Shown in pieces: positions 1-9,888 of a stretch of 64,000 nt of DNA. The translations under genes and the position numbers were made by a program. The notes beneath the pieces are model-generated. The model worked only from the letters and a program-made list of their open reading frames with translations, had not been told where the DNA came from and searched no databases. The DNA is taken from contig NZ_QMHN01000002.1 in assembly GCF_003313385.1 (NCBI RefSeq), positions 506,603 to 570,602 on the forward strand, written 5' to 3'. Source of the DNA: Pedobacter chitinilyticus (lineage in GTDB: Bacteria > Bacteroidota > Bacteroidia > Sphingobacteriales > Sphingobacteriaceae). How positions within the stretch are numbered: the first letter of the stretch is position 1; each line of letters begins with the position of its first letter.

Positions 1-1244
1 AACAACTTTTAACCACCAAGGTAGGAAGTATTGTTGCCATAGAGCCTTCTACGGGAGAAATATTAGCTTTTGTAAGTAGCCCTGGTTACGACCCCAATTT
101 GATGGTTGGTCGTGAAACGGGAAACAATTACATGAAGATTTTCTCGAACCCCTACCGTCCTTTATTTATCCGTCCGCTAAAAGGGCGATATTCTCCTGGT
201 TCGGCTTTTAAACCTTTGGATGCGCTTATTGCTTTACAAGATGGTGTGGTAGACGAGAATTCGACTTTTAACTGCCCTGGTTATTATTGGGCCGGTAATC
301 GTAAATTTAAATGCGAACACGTTGATGGTAATATTGCGCTACGTCGAGGAATTGCTCGTTCTTGCAACACTTATTTCTATAGCATTTTTGCTAAAATGAT
401 GCTTAAAAAAGGCGGAAAAAATCAGCATAAAGCTTATGATGAATGGCAAGAAAAAGTTCGCAAATTTGGCATTGGCGACACTTTAGGAATTGATTTTCCT
501 GGGGAAAGTGCTTATAAATTATTTAGGGCCGAAGATTATACCAAACGCTACAGTAAATACTGGGGTTATACCACTATCCTATCTGTAGCCATTGGCCAGG
601 GAGAGGTGACCACCACGCCACTACAGATGGCTAATATTATGGCCATTATAGCCAATAGAGGATATTATGTGAAGCCTCACTTGGTAAAAGGGATTGGTAA
701 CGATAAACACATTGATCCAAAATATAAAGAAAAACATTACGTAGGGATTGATGCCAAACACTTTGGGCCTGTAATTGACGGCATGCAGGATGCGGTAAAC
801 AGCTCAATAGGTACGGCAACCGAATCACGCATTCCCAACATTTTGATGTGCGGTAAAACGGGAACGGTACAAAACGTGCACGGTAAAAACCACTCGGTAT
901 TTATTGGTTTTGCTCCACGTGATAATCCTAAAATTGCTATTGCAGTAATTGTAGAAAACGGTGGTTATGGTGGTGCTTATGCAGCGCCAATAGCCAGTTT
1001 CATTACAGAGAAGTACTTAACGGACAGCTTAAAAGGCAGAAGAATTAATGGTGCCACCATTGAGCAATACAAAGCAACCAATTTACTTCCTGTTTTAAAA
1101 GACAAATTGCCTAAACAAAAACCTAAGACAGATACCAGCAAAGTAGACACTGCTAAGAAAACACTCCCTTTAAAAACAACTGCGGCAAATAACCAATTCA
1201 ATAAAGTAGCCATAGCACCTAAAAACAATGCAACAACAGAATAG
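1..1244 (+). CDS. mrdA: Penicillin-binding protein 2 (peptidoglycan transpeptidase), 5'-truncated by window edge
   Basis: This is the C-terminal part of the class B penicillin-binding protein that cross-links lateral-wall peptidoglycan during elongation, acting in the periplasm from an inner-membrane anchor. The reading frame is open from base 3, so the N-terminal anchor and dimerisation domain lie before the window. The three transpeptidase motifs are visible: SxxK as SAFK after SPG, SxN as SCN in RSCNTYFY, and KTG as GKTGT. The tail after the domain is rich in Lys, Pro and Thr and probably disordered. The stop overlaps the start of rodA by 17 bp, the usual PBP2-RodA pairing, so the two are almost certainly co-transcribed and translationally coupled. 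Identification is firm; the true start is not visible. Confidence 0.95.
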   Translation, partial: QLLTTKVGSIVAIEPSTGEILAFVSSPGYDPNLMVGRETGNNYMKIFSNPYRPLFIRPLKGRYSPGSAFKPLDALIALQDGVVDENSTFNCPGYYWAGNRKFKCEHVDGNIALRRGIARSCNTYFYSIFAKMMLKKGGKNQHKAYDEWQEKVRKFGIGDTLGIDFPGESAYKLFRAEDYTKRYSKYWGYTTILSVAIGQGEVTTTPLQMANIMAIIANRGYYVKPHLVKGIGNDKHIDPKYKEKHYVGIDAKHFGPVIDGMQDAVNSSIGTATESRIPNILMCGKTGTVQNVHGKNHSVFIGFAPRDNPKIAIAVIVENGGYGGAYAAPIASFITEKYLTDSLKGRRINGATIEQYKATNLLPVLKDKLPKQKPKTDTSKVDTAKKTLPLKTTAANNQFNKVAIAPKNNATTE

Positions 1245-2490
1245 TAGATTTTTCTTTAATGTTGATTGGATTACCATATTGATTTATATGGCCTTGTGTG
1301 CCATTGGATTCATCAATATTTTTTCGGTGCAATATGACCCCGATAAAGCAGCAGCATTTAGTTTTTCTGCCGAATACGGAAAGCAATTGATTTTTATCAT
1401 TTCTGCCTTGGTTCTGGGTTTATCCATCTTATTGTTTGACTCAAAGTTTTTTAGTGTTTTTGCGCCCATTGTGTATGGAACCACCATTATTTTGCTATTG
1501 GCAGTTTTGGTAATTGGTAGAAATGTGGGTGGTAATCAAGCCTGGATTCCCATTGGTTCATTTAGATTGCAGCCTTCTGAGTTTGCCAAATTTGGCACAG
1601 CGCTTTTACTGGCTAGATATATCAGTTCCTTTAACGTCAAATTAAACTCGTTAAAGCCCATTTTAATTTGTGCGGCCATCATTATATTGCCTATGGCACT
1701 CATCATGTTACAGCCAGATGCGGGTTCCATGTTGGTATTCCTTTCTTTCATGTTTCCACTTTACAGGGAGGGTTTACCTGGCAATTTGCTGATTATCTTT
1801 TGGGGAGCAGTATTGCTGTTCATCCTTAATTTGTTCGTTTCGCCTTCCATTCTGATTTTTTCTATCTTAATTATCGGCGGATTATTTGCCTATAATTCAA
1901 GGAAAAGAATGCAGAAAGTAATTAACGTAGGCATCATCACACTGATTGCTATTTGCTACTTATTTGTGGCCAAATATCTATTCGAAAATGTATTAAAGCC
2001 ACACCAACGTACGCGTATAGAATTGATATTAGGATTAACCAGTGATAACAGAGGTGCGGGTTATAATGTAATACAATCTAAAATTGCGATAGGTGCTGGA
2101 CAGCTTACTGGCCGAGGATATTTAGAAGGTACACAAACCAAATATGGCTACGTGCCTGCCCAAAGCACTGACTTCATTTTCTCGACTATAGGAGAAGAAT
2201 GGGGATTTGTAGGTTGTTTTGTGGTGATTGGTCTGTATTGCTTTTTATTGCTCCGCATTGTGAATATGGCCGAACGACAGCGCTCTGTTTTTTCGAGGGT
2301 GTATGGCTACAGCATTGCTTGTATCTTATTTTTCCACGTCTTTATCAATATCGGGATGACCATTGGGATTATGCCTGTAATTGGTATTCCATTGCCGTTT
2401 ATTAGTTACGGTGGTTCTTCACTGTGGAGCTTTACCATATTGCTTTTTATCTTCCTGAAACTGGATTCGAACAGGATGGGTTTTATCTAG
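1228..2490 (+). CDS. rodA: Rod shape-determining protein RodA (SEDS glycosyltransferase)
   Basis: RodA is the SEDS-family peptidoglycan polymerase that works with PBP2 in the elongasome, in the inner membrane. The 420-aa protein is hydrophobic throughout with about ten membrane segments. It shows family signatures such as the RLQPSEFAK segment, LQPDAGS, and near the C-terminus PVIGIPLPFISYGGSS. Its length is normal for Bacteroidota RodA. The start lies inside the end of mrdA, which fits coupled translation. The stop codon sits at the beginning of a TAGTTAG-type repeat tract that fills the gap to the next gene. Confidence 0.96.
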   Translation: MQQQNSRFFFNVDWITILIYMALCAIGFINIFSVQYDPDKAAAFSFSAEYGKQLIFIISALVLGLSILLFDSKFFSVFAPIVYGTTIILLLAVLVIGRNVGGNQAWIPIGSFRLQPSEFAKFGTALLLARYISSFNVKLNSLKPILICAAIIILPMALIMLQPDAGSMLVFLSFMFPLYREGLPGNLLIIFWGAVLLFILNLFVSPSILIFSILIIGGLFAYNSRKRMQKVINVGIITLIAICYLFVAKYLFENVLKPHQRTRIELILGLTSDNRGAGYNVIQSKIAIGAGQLTGRGYLEGTQTKYGYVPAQSTDFIFSTIGEEWGFVGCFVVIGLYCFLLLRIVNMAERQRSVFSRVYGYSIACILFFHVFINIGMTIGIMPVIGIPLPFISYGGSSLWSFTILLFIFLKLDSNRMGFI

Positions 2491-2611
2491 TAGTTAGGGG
2501 TTAGTAATTAGTAGTTAGTACCATACGCCTAAGAATAATACCAAATTCCTAGTTTCCTAACTCTTAATTCTTTAATACCGAAACTAATTCCTAGTTCCTA
2601 ATCCCTAATTA
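2491..2611. repeat. TAGTTAG/CCTAATT-type intergenic repeat tract with inverted halves
   Basis: The gap between the rodA stop and the stop of the convergent Glu-rich gene is filled by degenerate short units: TAGTTAGGGGTTAG-like on the left, and the reverse-complement style (TTCCTAGTTTCCTAACTC, CTAATCCCTAATTATT) on the right. The two halves can pair into an imperfect hairpin between convergent genes, so a terminator role is possible, though there is no clean GC stem with a U tract. Similar tracts occur at 42710-42745 and 59505-59600. Confidence 0.6.
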
Positions 2612-3766
2612 TTAATCCTTAAACCTTCTATTTAACAACAAATAAAATTTATCTACAGTGGCTTGTTTATCGGCCCAATTGTTTTTTACAGCGTAGTTCT
2701 TTTGGAAGAAATTATCCGCAGCATCAAAGTTTGGCATTTTGTTGGCAATGTCTATCGCTTCGGCATAAGCCAAGTTATAACCGTTAAAAAGGTCTTTGAT
2801 GTACAACAGCTTGTCATTAAGATTAATAGCTGCCTTTAAATCGGTTATGTTATTTCCAGAAGTTTCGTTTAATCTCGTACCAGTATTTTTTCCAGCTAAA
2901 ATATCATTCAACGTAGGCTTATAAGCAGTTTCAACCTCTACCTCCACCGTGGTGGTCTCAATGGTTACTTTGCTAACAGTTTCTATTACTGGTGTCACTT
3001 CTTGCCTTACAGGTTCAGCAACTATTTTTGGGTTTTCTTGCGCTTGTTCTTCTTTATGCACCAAAAAAGGCTCTGGACCAATCTCATCTTCTTCCAAATC
3101 TTCGGGATTACGAACCAGATTTTCTTTTACCTTTTTCTTCTGCTCTAAAATTAATTCTTCTTCTTTGCTTAGTGGCCTATCAAATAACTGTTCGGCGGCT
3201 TTCTCTTCAAAGTCAAATTTATCTTCTTCGGTGTAGCTCTCGCTATTCAATATAAATTCAAAAGTTTTAGTTGGCTCTTCTTCCAATCTGAATAGCTCTT
3301 TTTCATGTTCCACCAAAGGGGCGGCTTCTTGCATCTCTTCCTCCGCTATTTGAGGAATGGCTACTTCTTCTTCTACTTGAACTATTTCTTCTTCTTTCTC
3401 CTCTACTACAATTGGCGCTTGCTCTTCTATTAGCTCTTCTTGGAACAACGGCGCAACTTTTTCTTCAACATTGGCAAAAGTAATGGCCTCTACTTGTTGA
3501 ACATCTTTCAATTCATCCACAATCTCCTCATCAATGGTTGGTTCTTCTTGTACTTGAGGTGCAGTGAGTGCTAAAGGAGCTTGAAAAGGCAAGTTTAATT
3601 TTTTGATGATCTGGATATGGTCTGCCAAGAAATTTGCATTTGCTAAAAACAGCTCTAGTTCCAGTTCGCTCAATTGATCAGGGTTTTGAGACAAAAACTG
3701 ATATTGGTCGTTCAATTCGTTAAGTATGTTCCCTAGTTTCCTGAAAAGAGCTTCTTGTTTCATCAT
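2612..3766 (-). CDS. Glutamate-rich hypothetical protein
   Basis: I do not recognise a named family. The 384-aa product has no signal peptide or membrane segment. Residues 1 to about 75 look helical and ordered, residues about 75-270 are extremely rich in Glu, Val and Pro and probably disordered, and the last about 100 residues (from PTLNDILAG) look ordered again, containing LNDKLLYIKDLFNGY and a helical tail ending in RRFKD. This layout, a short N-terminal helix pair, an acidic linker and a conserved C-terminal domain, suggests a cytoplasmic scaffold or adaptor, but that is inference. It is convergent with rodA and divergent from tdk, whose upstream region it shares. Confidence 0.8.
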   Translation of the reverse strand: MMKQEALFRKLGNILNELNDQYQFLSQNPDQLSELELELFLANANFLADHIQIIKKLNLPFQAPLALTAPQVQEEPTIDEEIVDELKDVQQVEAITFANVEEKVAPLFQEELIEEQAPIVVEEKEEEIVQVEEEVAIPQIAEEEMQEAAPLVEHEKELFRLEEEPTKTFEFILNSESYTEEDKFDFEEKAAEQLFDRPLSKEEELILEQKKKVKENLVRNPEDLEEDEIGPEPFLVHKEEQAQENPKIVAEPVRQEVTPVIETVSKVTIETTTVEVEVETAYKPTLNDILAGKNTGTRLNETSGNNITDLKAAINLNDKLLYIKDLFNGYNLAYAEAIDIANKMPNFDAADNFFQKNYAVKNNWADKQATVDKFYLLLNRRFKD

Positions 3767-3834
3767 AATCTTGTAACGAAAGTTTTGGCGTTTTATGTTA
3801 ATAACTGATAACCAAAAATACTATAAAAATCTTT

Positions 3835-3842
3835 TATATTTG
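3835..3842 (+). promoter_or_regulatory. Candidate -7 box for tdk
   Basis: TATATTTG matches the Bacteroidota -7 consensus TAnnTTTG and would place the transcript start near 3849, 12 bases before the chosen tdk start at 3861. No convincing TTTG lies at the -33 distance. It supports the shorter tdk reading frame, because an earlier ATG at 3795 would lie upstream of the transcript start. Confidence 0.4.
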
Positions 3843-3860
3843 GCTAAAAATACCTTTACA

Positions 3861-4436
3861 ATGTTATTTAGCGAGCAAAATTTTAGACGGGGAGAATTTA
3901 GTGGAAGTATTGAAGTTATTTGTGGTTCCATGTTCTCTGGCAAAACTGAAGAATTAATCAGAAGACTGAAAAGAGCTCAAATCGCTAAATTAAATGTAGA
4001 AATTTTTAAGCCTAAAACCGACACTCGCTATGATGATACCGCCGTGGTATCACACGATTTAAATTCCATACAATCTACACCTGTAGACAGTTCTTCAGCT
4101 ATTTTATTGTTAGGTGCCAATACTCAAGTTGTAGGTATTGACGAAGCACAGTTTTTTGATGAAGAGCTTCCCGAAGTATGCAATGCACTCGCTAAAAAAG
4201 GGATAAGGGTTGTAATTGCAGGTTTAGATATGGATTTTTTAGGCAAACCTTTTGGTCCAATGCCAGCGCTAATGGCCATTGCCGAACATGTGACCAAAGT
4301 AAATGCGGTATGCATGCAATGTGGTAGTCCAGCGGTTTATTCTTACCGTACTGCAGCTAGCGAAGCAAGAGTACTTTTAGGGGAGAAAGATAGCTACGAA
4401 CCTCGTTGCAGAGCCTGTTTCAATACTTTGGGATAA
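3861..4436 (+). CDS. tdk: Thymidine kinase (type II, zinc-containing)
   Basis: This enzyme phosphorylates thymidine with ATP in the cytoplasmic pyrimidine salvage pathway. The product from 3861 is 191 aa, the usual length. It has the P-loop [10 protein letters not shown] near the N-terminus, the DEAQFF segment characteristic of TK1-like kinases, and zinc-binding cysteines in CMQCG and CRACF. An in-frame ATG exists at 3795, but the extra 22 residues (beginning [10 protein letters not shown]) do not resemble the family, and the -7 box lies between the two starts, so I chose 3861. Its stop faces the stop of the convergent subtilase gene about 30 bp away. Confidence 0.95.
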   Translation: MLFSEQNFRRGEFSGSIEVICGSMFSGKTEELIRRLKRAQIAKLNVEIFKPKTDTRYDDTAVVSHDLNSIQSTPVDSSSAILLLGANTQVVGIDEAQFFDEELPEVCNALAKKGIRVVIAGLDMDFLGKPFGPMPALMAIAEHVTKVNAVCMQCGSPAVYSYRTAASEARVLLGEKDSYEPRCRACFNTLG

Positions 4437-4469
4437 TAACCACTCCTTTTAGCGTTGCCTTATCATTCC

Positions 4470-7319
4470 CTACTTCGCTACAATCATCTTTTTGGCCTGC
4501 TTATAGTTAGGTGTGTTTAATTTGTAGGTGTAAACCCCACTGGCAAAGGTGCTCAAATCAACGTAAAACTGATAGCTGCCCGCTTCTATGGTTCCTTCAG
4601 TTACCTTTCTTATTTTTCGGCCCATCACATCATAAATAGTCAAATCAACTTTCGTTTTTTCAGGCACATCTACTGGAATATAGGTGAAAGCTTTACCTTG
4701 GTTAGGGTAGTTCTGCCCCAAAGCATATTCGTTAGGCACCACGCTAACAGGCTTCTTACTTACTTCTGTATATTTAACTTGCGCTGCATCGCCAATAGTA
4801 GTCAATTCGCTTTTATGATCACCTGCTAAAAAGGCATATGCCAGTCTTATCGATTGATTTTTAAGAATCTTATAAGGTCCGCTTCCTACGGTAAACATCA
4901 CATCATACCCGTTAACAGTATTATGTCCTAAACCTACAGCCTGTATGCCAGAAGTTAAGGTTTTGTATTTCTCTGAAGTGTTGAATACATTATCGGAAAG
5001 AAAGCTATTAGGCAATTGATAAGATAATGGATAGTAAGCTGGTGCTGCCGAATGGCTCAATAATCGAATGCCTGCATAGGGGTAAGTTGCATTTTTCTTG
5101 GCGTAAACGTAAGCGGTTTTGTTCGGTGCATCGTATTCGGTGGCATTAGCAGACGACTCATCCAAATCCCAGTCGGTAAATAAGCCTGTATAGATATTCT
5201 CTAAATCGGCATTACTAGTATTTACAATTTCATATTCTACCAACACATATTTATTATCGGTAATGGTATTAAACGCCCAAACTCTAGAAAGCACTTTCAA
5301 GCCAATTGGATTGGCGGCTCCAGCATCCGTAAAAATACTGGTTCCTTCAAATGGAGCCGTGCTATTAGCTACGATGGCTGCCGTTTGCTGCTTCCTAAAA
5401 TCTTCGCTATAGTAGCTATCTGTACGGGCGTTATTCATTACCTGCGTTTCCGATTTGGCAATCAACAAGGCTGCTTCATAAAGCATATTTTCATCTCTGT
5501 AGATAAAACCCAACCCCGCAGTAGCATTGGCTTTGCTATAGCCTACCCTACCATTTGAAGTTAGTGTGGTGCTGATTTGGTTCACCGCTACATTCAAATA
5601 ATCGAGTGCCACAACGGTTTCAAAGCTCTCTATATCGGTATAGGCACCAGCATTTCCTGAATAACTAAGGGTAAAAAGAACCTTATGGTTTTCGGGAGCG
5701 TTGCCCAATACTTTTACTTTGACAGGTGTTAAACCTGTTTTCGTTTCCAGACTATTCAGATTGCCAACGTTAATGATTGGATTAACCACTTGTACAAAAG
5801 GGCTACTACTGGTCACCGTTACACTCAATCCGCTAACAGGCGTCAAAAAGTTTTTAAGTGCAAATTGTAAGGTTATTTCTGTACCAGGAGCTCTGTTTCC
5901 TAAACTTTGATCGCTAATGGTTAATTGCTGATAACGTACAGATGCGCCAGCTTCGGTTAGTGCCCTATACACATTTAACCTCCCTTTCCCTAGCAAATTA
6001 GCATAGCTTGGATTTTTACTGTCTACGGGATCGGCAGTGGTACGTAACAACTCCCCTATTTGTAAACCCGAATAAGAAGGATATTTTGCTTTGAGCAATG
6101 CTGCTGCACTAGAAACCAAGGGAGCGGCCATAGAAGTTCCCGATTTATAGCCATAAGCATTTCCATAAATGGTATTATAGATACCAGCTCCTGGAGCCGA
6201 AATATCTACATAAGTTCCAAAATTAGAAGTACCGCTTTTGATATCGTTTAGGTCCAAATTAGCTACTGCCAGTACTCCATCAAAAGCAGCAGGATAAACC
6301 GGGATATCATTACCCGAATTACCTGCCGCAGCAACTACTAAACAGCCTTTGCTCACGGCATAATTTATAATTTCCTGCCCAAATTGACCGCCACCTACGC
6401 CACCCCACGAGCAATTGATAATTTGCGCCCCTTTATCAGCAGCGTATTTGATACCTTCGTAACCTTTATAAATTGAAGTGGCATTATCATCGGCACCTGC
6501 CTTCACAATTAAAAGTTTTGCATTGTAGGCGATACTCGCAACGCCCACACCATTATCTGACATGGCCGAAGCGATGCCGCTTACATGCACCCCATGGTCG
6601 GCAGCAGCACTTTTTACGTTAGGGTCGTTATCAGGAATCATGGTACTGGCAGACTGGCCACATAAATCCCAACCGTAATAATTGTCAATATATCCATCGC
6701 CATCGTCATCTACTCCATTGATGGGATCTGCTGTGTTTAAATAGATATTTCCCGCTAAATCTGGGTGCGTCACTTCAGAACCAGAATCAACAATGCCAAT
6801 GATTACGTTTGAAGCACTTTTTAATACATCCCAGCCTTGTGGTGCCTTTACTTGTGGCAAATAAAACTGTGTTCCATAAGCCGCGTCGTTAGGGGTATAC
6901 GATATGGTATGGATATAGCTAGGTTCTGCATAGGCAATACTTTCGTCTTGTAACAAAGTATTGATGACACTTTCGATATTGGCGGTTCCAGTATATTTTG
7001 CCCGATAATAACTTTCGGCATGAAAATCTATCTCGCTATTTACCGAGCGTTGCTCGGCATTTGAGTTTTCGGTGAATATCGGTTCAAATCCCGTCAACGA
7101 AATACCTTGAGCGCTCAATTGCTTTTCGGCACTTTGCGTTGAAGCATTGCGTTTAGCCCCTGCCTTAAATTTAATAACCAAAGTATTGGGCAGGTAATCC
7201 TTTTCGGTAACCCCCGCAGGTAGTTTGAATTTTGTTTTATTTAAAGGCAGCTGACTGTTATCCTGCTTAAAAGCAAGCAGGATAACCAGTACCAAAACGA
7301 GCAGATAATTCTTCTTCAT
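4470..7319 (-). CDS. Secreted subtilisin-like serine protease (S8) with T9SS type A sorting domain
   Basis: A 949-aa extracellular or surface protease. The signal peptide is the first roughly 18 residues, followed by an inhibitor-like propeptide (to about 150). The S8 catalytic residues are visible: Asp178 in GIVDSG, His242 in DHGVHVSG, the oxyanion Asn334 in AAGNSG, and Ser396 in SGTSMAAP. An acidic DDDGDGYID loop (about 204-212) probably binds calcium. After roughly residue 460 come beta-rich accessory regions. The last roughly 80 residues (from QNYPNQG, through YDVMGRKI to GVYTYKL and a terminal KKMIVAK) form a type A T9SS sorting domain, so export across the outer membrane by type IX secretion is expected. 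It appears monocistronic. The substrate cannot be read from sequence. Confidence 0.93.
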   Translation of the reverse strand: MKKNYLLVLVLVILLAFKQDNSQLPLNKTKFKLPAGVTEKDYLPNTLVIKFKAGAKRNASTQSAEKQLSAQGISLTGFEPIFTENSNAEQRSVNSEIDFHAESYYRAKYTGTANIESVINTLLQDESIAYAEPSYIHTISYTPNDAAYGTQFYLPQVKAPQGWDVLKSASNVIIGIVDSGSEVTHPDLAGNIYLNTADPINGVDDDGDGYIDNYYGWDLCGQSASTMIPDNDPNVKSAAADHGVHVSGIASAMSDNGVGVASIAYNAKLLIVKAGADDNATSIYKGYEGIKYAADKGAQIINCSWGGVGGGQFGQEIINYAVSKGCLVVAAAGNSGNDIPVYPAAFDGVLAVANLDLNDIKSGTSNFGTYVDISAPGAGIYNTIYGNAYGYKSGTSMAAPLVSSAAALLKAKYPSYSGLQIGELLRTTADPVDSKNPSYANLLGKGRLNVYRALTEAGASVRYQQLTISDQSLGNRAPGTEITLQFALKNFLTPVSGLSVTVTSSSPFVQVVNPIINVGNLNSLETKTGLTPVKVKVLGNAPENHKVLFTLSYSGNAGAYTDIESFETVVALDYLNVAVNQISTTLTSNGRVGYSKANATAGLGFIYRDENMLYEAALLIAKSETQVMNNARTDSYYSEDFRKQQTAAIVANSTAPFEGTSIFTDAGAANPIGLKVLSRVWAFNTITDNKYVLVEYEIVNTSNADLENIYTGLFTDWDLDESSANATEYDAPNKTAYVYAKKNATYPYAGIRLLSHSAAPAYYPLSYQLPNSFLSDNVFNTSEKYKTLTSGIQAVGLGHNTVNGYDVMFTVGSGPYKILKNQSIRLAYAFLAGDHKSELTTIGDAAQVKYTEVSKKPVSVVPNEYALGQNYPNQGKAFTYIPVDVPEKTKVDLTIYDVMGRKIRKVTEGTIEAGSYQFYVDLSTFASGVYTYKLNTPNYKQAKKMIVAK

Positions 7320-7399
7320 CCTATTGGCGAAATTTGAACGAAGATATTGATAATAAAGTGCTAAGACAAGAAAAACAAGTTGTCAGCTATCTATAAATC

Positions 7400-9862
7400 T
7401 TAGTTACGCACCCTATTTTGTTCGCTCTGCGCCCCGTCTGCATTGTGTCTTCTCAAATTGCTAATCGCTTTCCCAAATCTGTAGCTATAGCTAAGTGTTA
7501 CTGAAGTAAAATCACCTCTGTTTCGCCAAGTGGCCTCGGTTAAATTAAGGTTATTGATAATCCCATTAATAACTCTGGTTTGGAAGATGTCTGTTGCACT
7601 TACTCTTAAGGTGCTAGCAGTGCTCAATTTCTTTTGCAAAGCAAGTCCAATGTCGTATACTTTACCAATTTGAAACTGTACATTTCTCAATTTTGCTTGA
7701 TATCGATAATTCACCTCTCCGCTCCAACCTTTATCGAGTTTTAATTGTAGGCTTCCGTTACTGGCAAGAAAGCCACCTTTGGTATTTAAAAAGCCTGTAT
7801 AGAAATTACTTTGCGAGTGGATATAAGTGTATTGTCCAAACCAATTTAAGCCTAGCCATTTGGTTAAATCAAGGTTGGCATTAACGGAGGCGTTATACAC
7901 CTCCTGTTTGCCAATGTTTGCTGGTCTGCTATAATAAGTTCCATTCACTATTTCAATGGTTTCATTGACTTGGTCTTTGCTATGGCTATAGCTCAATGTT
8001 GTAGTAACCTTGTTTTTATACGTATGTGAAAGCTCTATGGATTGGGTAAATGACGGTCTCAAATACGGATTACCTACATAATAAGTGAACTTATCCAATG
8101 GAGAATAAAATGGGTTCAAATCTTGGTAAACTGGCCTATCTATTCTTCTTCCATAATTTAAACCAAGTTGATGGGTAGAAGTACTATCCAATTTGTACGA
8201 GAAATATAAGGTTGGGAATGCGTTGATGTAACTTCTCTTAAAACTAGAGTCGGGTTTCATGATGTTACCCAATTGATGGCCTTTAGAGATGGTATTTTCT
8301 AGTCTTAAACCTGCTTGTAACGAAAAACGTTTGCCTTCTTTACTCAAATTCAAGTAAGCTGCACTAATGTTTTCACTGTACACAAAATGATTGCTCTTCT
8401 CATAGTCGGGAGTAGTCACATTGTTTACAGTATAAAAATAACTGGCAATGTTATTGGTTTTAATATAGCTTGTTTTTACCCCCGCATCCATCTTCCAAGT
8501 CTTCATCAAAGGTTGTGAATAGTCGGATTTGAAACTATAAATGTTTATTCTGGCTGGCAGTTGTCCTTCCAACAAATCTTGGGATTTCAAGGTGCCATTT
8601 CCTAAATAGGTATCGTTAAAATAATGCTGATCGGTTCGGGTGTTGTAATTTATGTAATCCGCATCGGCAGTGATTTCTTTACCCGTTTTCCCAAATTTAT
8701 GACGGTAATTCGCATTGACACCGCCATTTTTGAACGAGATGTCGTCCATGTTTTTAGCAACAATACTAGAGTCTTTTACCATCGCTGGGTTAAACAGGTT
8801 ACTGGTGTTATCATTCACGTTGTTTGCATTTCTAAGATTACCTCTTAACAAAATACCCCAAGTGGTATTTTCCGATCGATAATAATCTACCCCTGTTTGA
8901 CCGTTAAAAGTATTGGCATGCCGCTGAAAGTAGGAGTTTTGGTTAAAGAAATAATCTGTACTGCCATCAGATTTTTTATATCTTCTATTCAAGTCTAAAT
9001 CAGTAAAGCTATTATTGAGGTTATAGCCGAAATTTCCAAAGATATTCAACTTATTTTTTCGGTAATTAAAATTGAAGCTATCGTTTGAGCGTGTCTTTTT
9101 ACCTCGGGTTAAACTTAGGTTCACGGCACCATTAAATCCAACAGCTTTGTCTTTTTTGGTTTTGATATTGATGACCCCTGCATTTCCCGCAGCGTCATAC
9201 TTGGCTGGCGGATTGGTCATTAATTCTATTTGGTCTACCATAGATGATGGTAAGGAACGTAAATAACTTTCTAATTCTTCGCCAGACAAAAAGCTAGGCT
9301 TATCATCAATAAATATCACCACTCCTGGTTTTCCTTTTAAACTGATACTACCATTTTGGTCAACGCTTACTCCTGGTGCTTTCTCCAAAACATCAAGGGC
9401 TGATGTTCCAGCATTAGAAATTAAGGCGTCGACGTTCACTACTGTTCTATCAATCTTTTGCTCTACAAAAGGTTTCTTTGCCACCACATTCACCTCTTTC
9501 AAAGTTTTGGTAACGGCTATCAACTTCAGCTCACCAAGTTCAATCTGGCTGCGGTTTGCATCAACCACAATTGGCTGACTTTTAAAGTTAGCATAGCCCA
9601 CTAACATCACCCTTACTTGATAATTGCCTTGAGTGACTTTATCAAAAGCAAATTTACCGTCTGCTTCCGTGAACGAGGTTTTCACCAGCACACTATCTTT
9701 ATCTTTAATGGTAAATAAGGCTACCGTAGCTAAATCAACAGGTTTTAAGCTGCTATCCGTAATTTTTCCGCTAATTACAGCCGTCACATTTTGTTGTGCG
9801 TGGGCAAAAAATGAGGCAATAAGCAGCCCATAGGTTAAAATAACCTTAAGTTTAAGTTTCAT
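7400..9862 (-). CDS. Outer-membrane beta-barrel receptor with carboxypeptidase-like N-terminal domain (OMP_b-brl_3 / TonB-receptor-like)
   Basis: An 820-aa outer-membrane protein with a signal peptide ending at FFAHAQQ. Residues about 28-115 form a carboxypeptidase-regulatory-like domain (VISGKITDSSLKPVDLATV). A plug domain follows at about 125-235 (GTSALDVLEKAPGVSVDQNG and MTNPPAKYDAAGNAGVINI), then a long barrel of alternating strands with an aromatic C-terminal strand (TLSYSYRFGKAISNL). This is the family often annotated as outer membrane beta-barrel protein, related to TonB-dependent receptors but not SusC. It starts 26 bp downstream of the BlaR-like gene on the same strand, so it is probably the third gene of the BlaI-BlaR operon. 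The ligand is unknown. Confidence 0.88.
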   Translation of the reverse strand: MKLKLKVILTYGLLIASFFAHAQQNVTAVISGKITDSSLKPVDLATVALFTIKDKDSVLVKTSFTEADGKFAFDKVTQGNYQVRVMLVGYANFKSQPIVVDANRSQIELGELKLIAVTKTLKEVNVVAKKPFVEQKIDRTVVNVDALISNAGTSALDVLEKAPGVSVDQNGSISLKGKPGVVIFIDDKPSFLSGEELESYLRSLPSSMVDQIELMTNPPAKYDAAGNAGVINIKTKKDKAVGFNGAVNLSLTRGKKTRSNDSFNFNYRKNKLNIFGNFGYNLNNSFTDLDLNRRYKKSDGSTDYFFNQNSYFQRHANTFNGQTGVDYYRSENTTWGILLRGNLRNANNVNDNTSNLFNPAMVKDSSIVAKNMDDISFKNGGVNANYRHKFGKTGKEITADADYINYNTRTDQHYFNDTYLGNGTLKSQDLLEGQLPARINIYSFKSDYSQPLMKTWKMDAGVKTSYIKTNNIASYFYTVNNVTTPDYEKSNHFVYSENISAAYLNLSKEGKRFSLQAGLRLENTISKGHQLGNIMKPDSSFKRSYINAFPTLYFSYKLDSTSTHQLGLNYGRRIDRPVYQDLNPFYSPLDKFTYYVGNPYLRPSFTQSIELSHTYKNKVTTTLSYSHSKDQVNETIEIVNGTYYSRPANIGKQEVYNASVNANLDLTKWLGLNWFGQYTYIHSQSNFYTGFLNTKGGFLASNGSLQLKLDKGWSGEVNYRYQAKLRNVQFQIGKVYDIGLALQKKLSTASTLRVSATDIFQTRVINGIINNLNLTEATWRNRGDFTSVTLSYSYRFGKAISNLRRHNADGAQSEQNRVRN

Positions 9863-9888
9863 TAAAAAGAGGTTTAGGTTTATTTGTG

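Noticed and set aside
2949..3255. Two plus-strand Ser/Leu-rich frames opposite the Glu-rich gene
   Set aside because: They are antisense shadows of GAA/GAG-rich codons.
3795..3860. Longer start for thymidine kinase
   Set aside because: The additional residues do not match the family, and the candidate -7 box lies downstream of that ATG.
7400..9862. Reading the 820-aa receptor as a SusC
   Set aside because: It lacks SusC length and motifs and has no SusD neighbour; the plug and barrel fit the OMP_b-brl_3 type.
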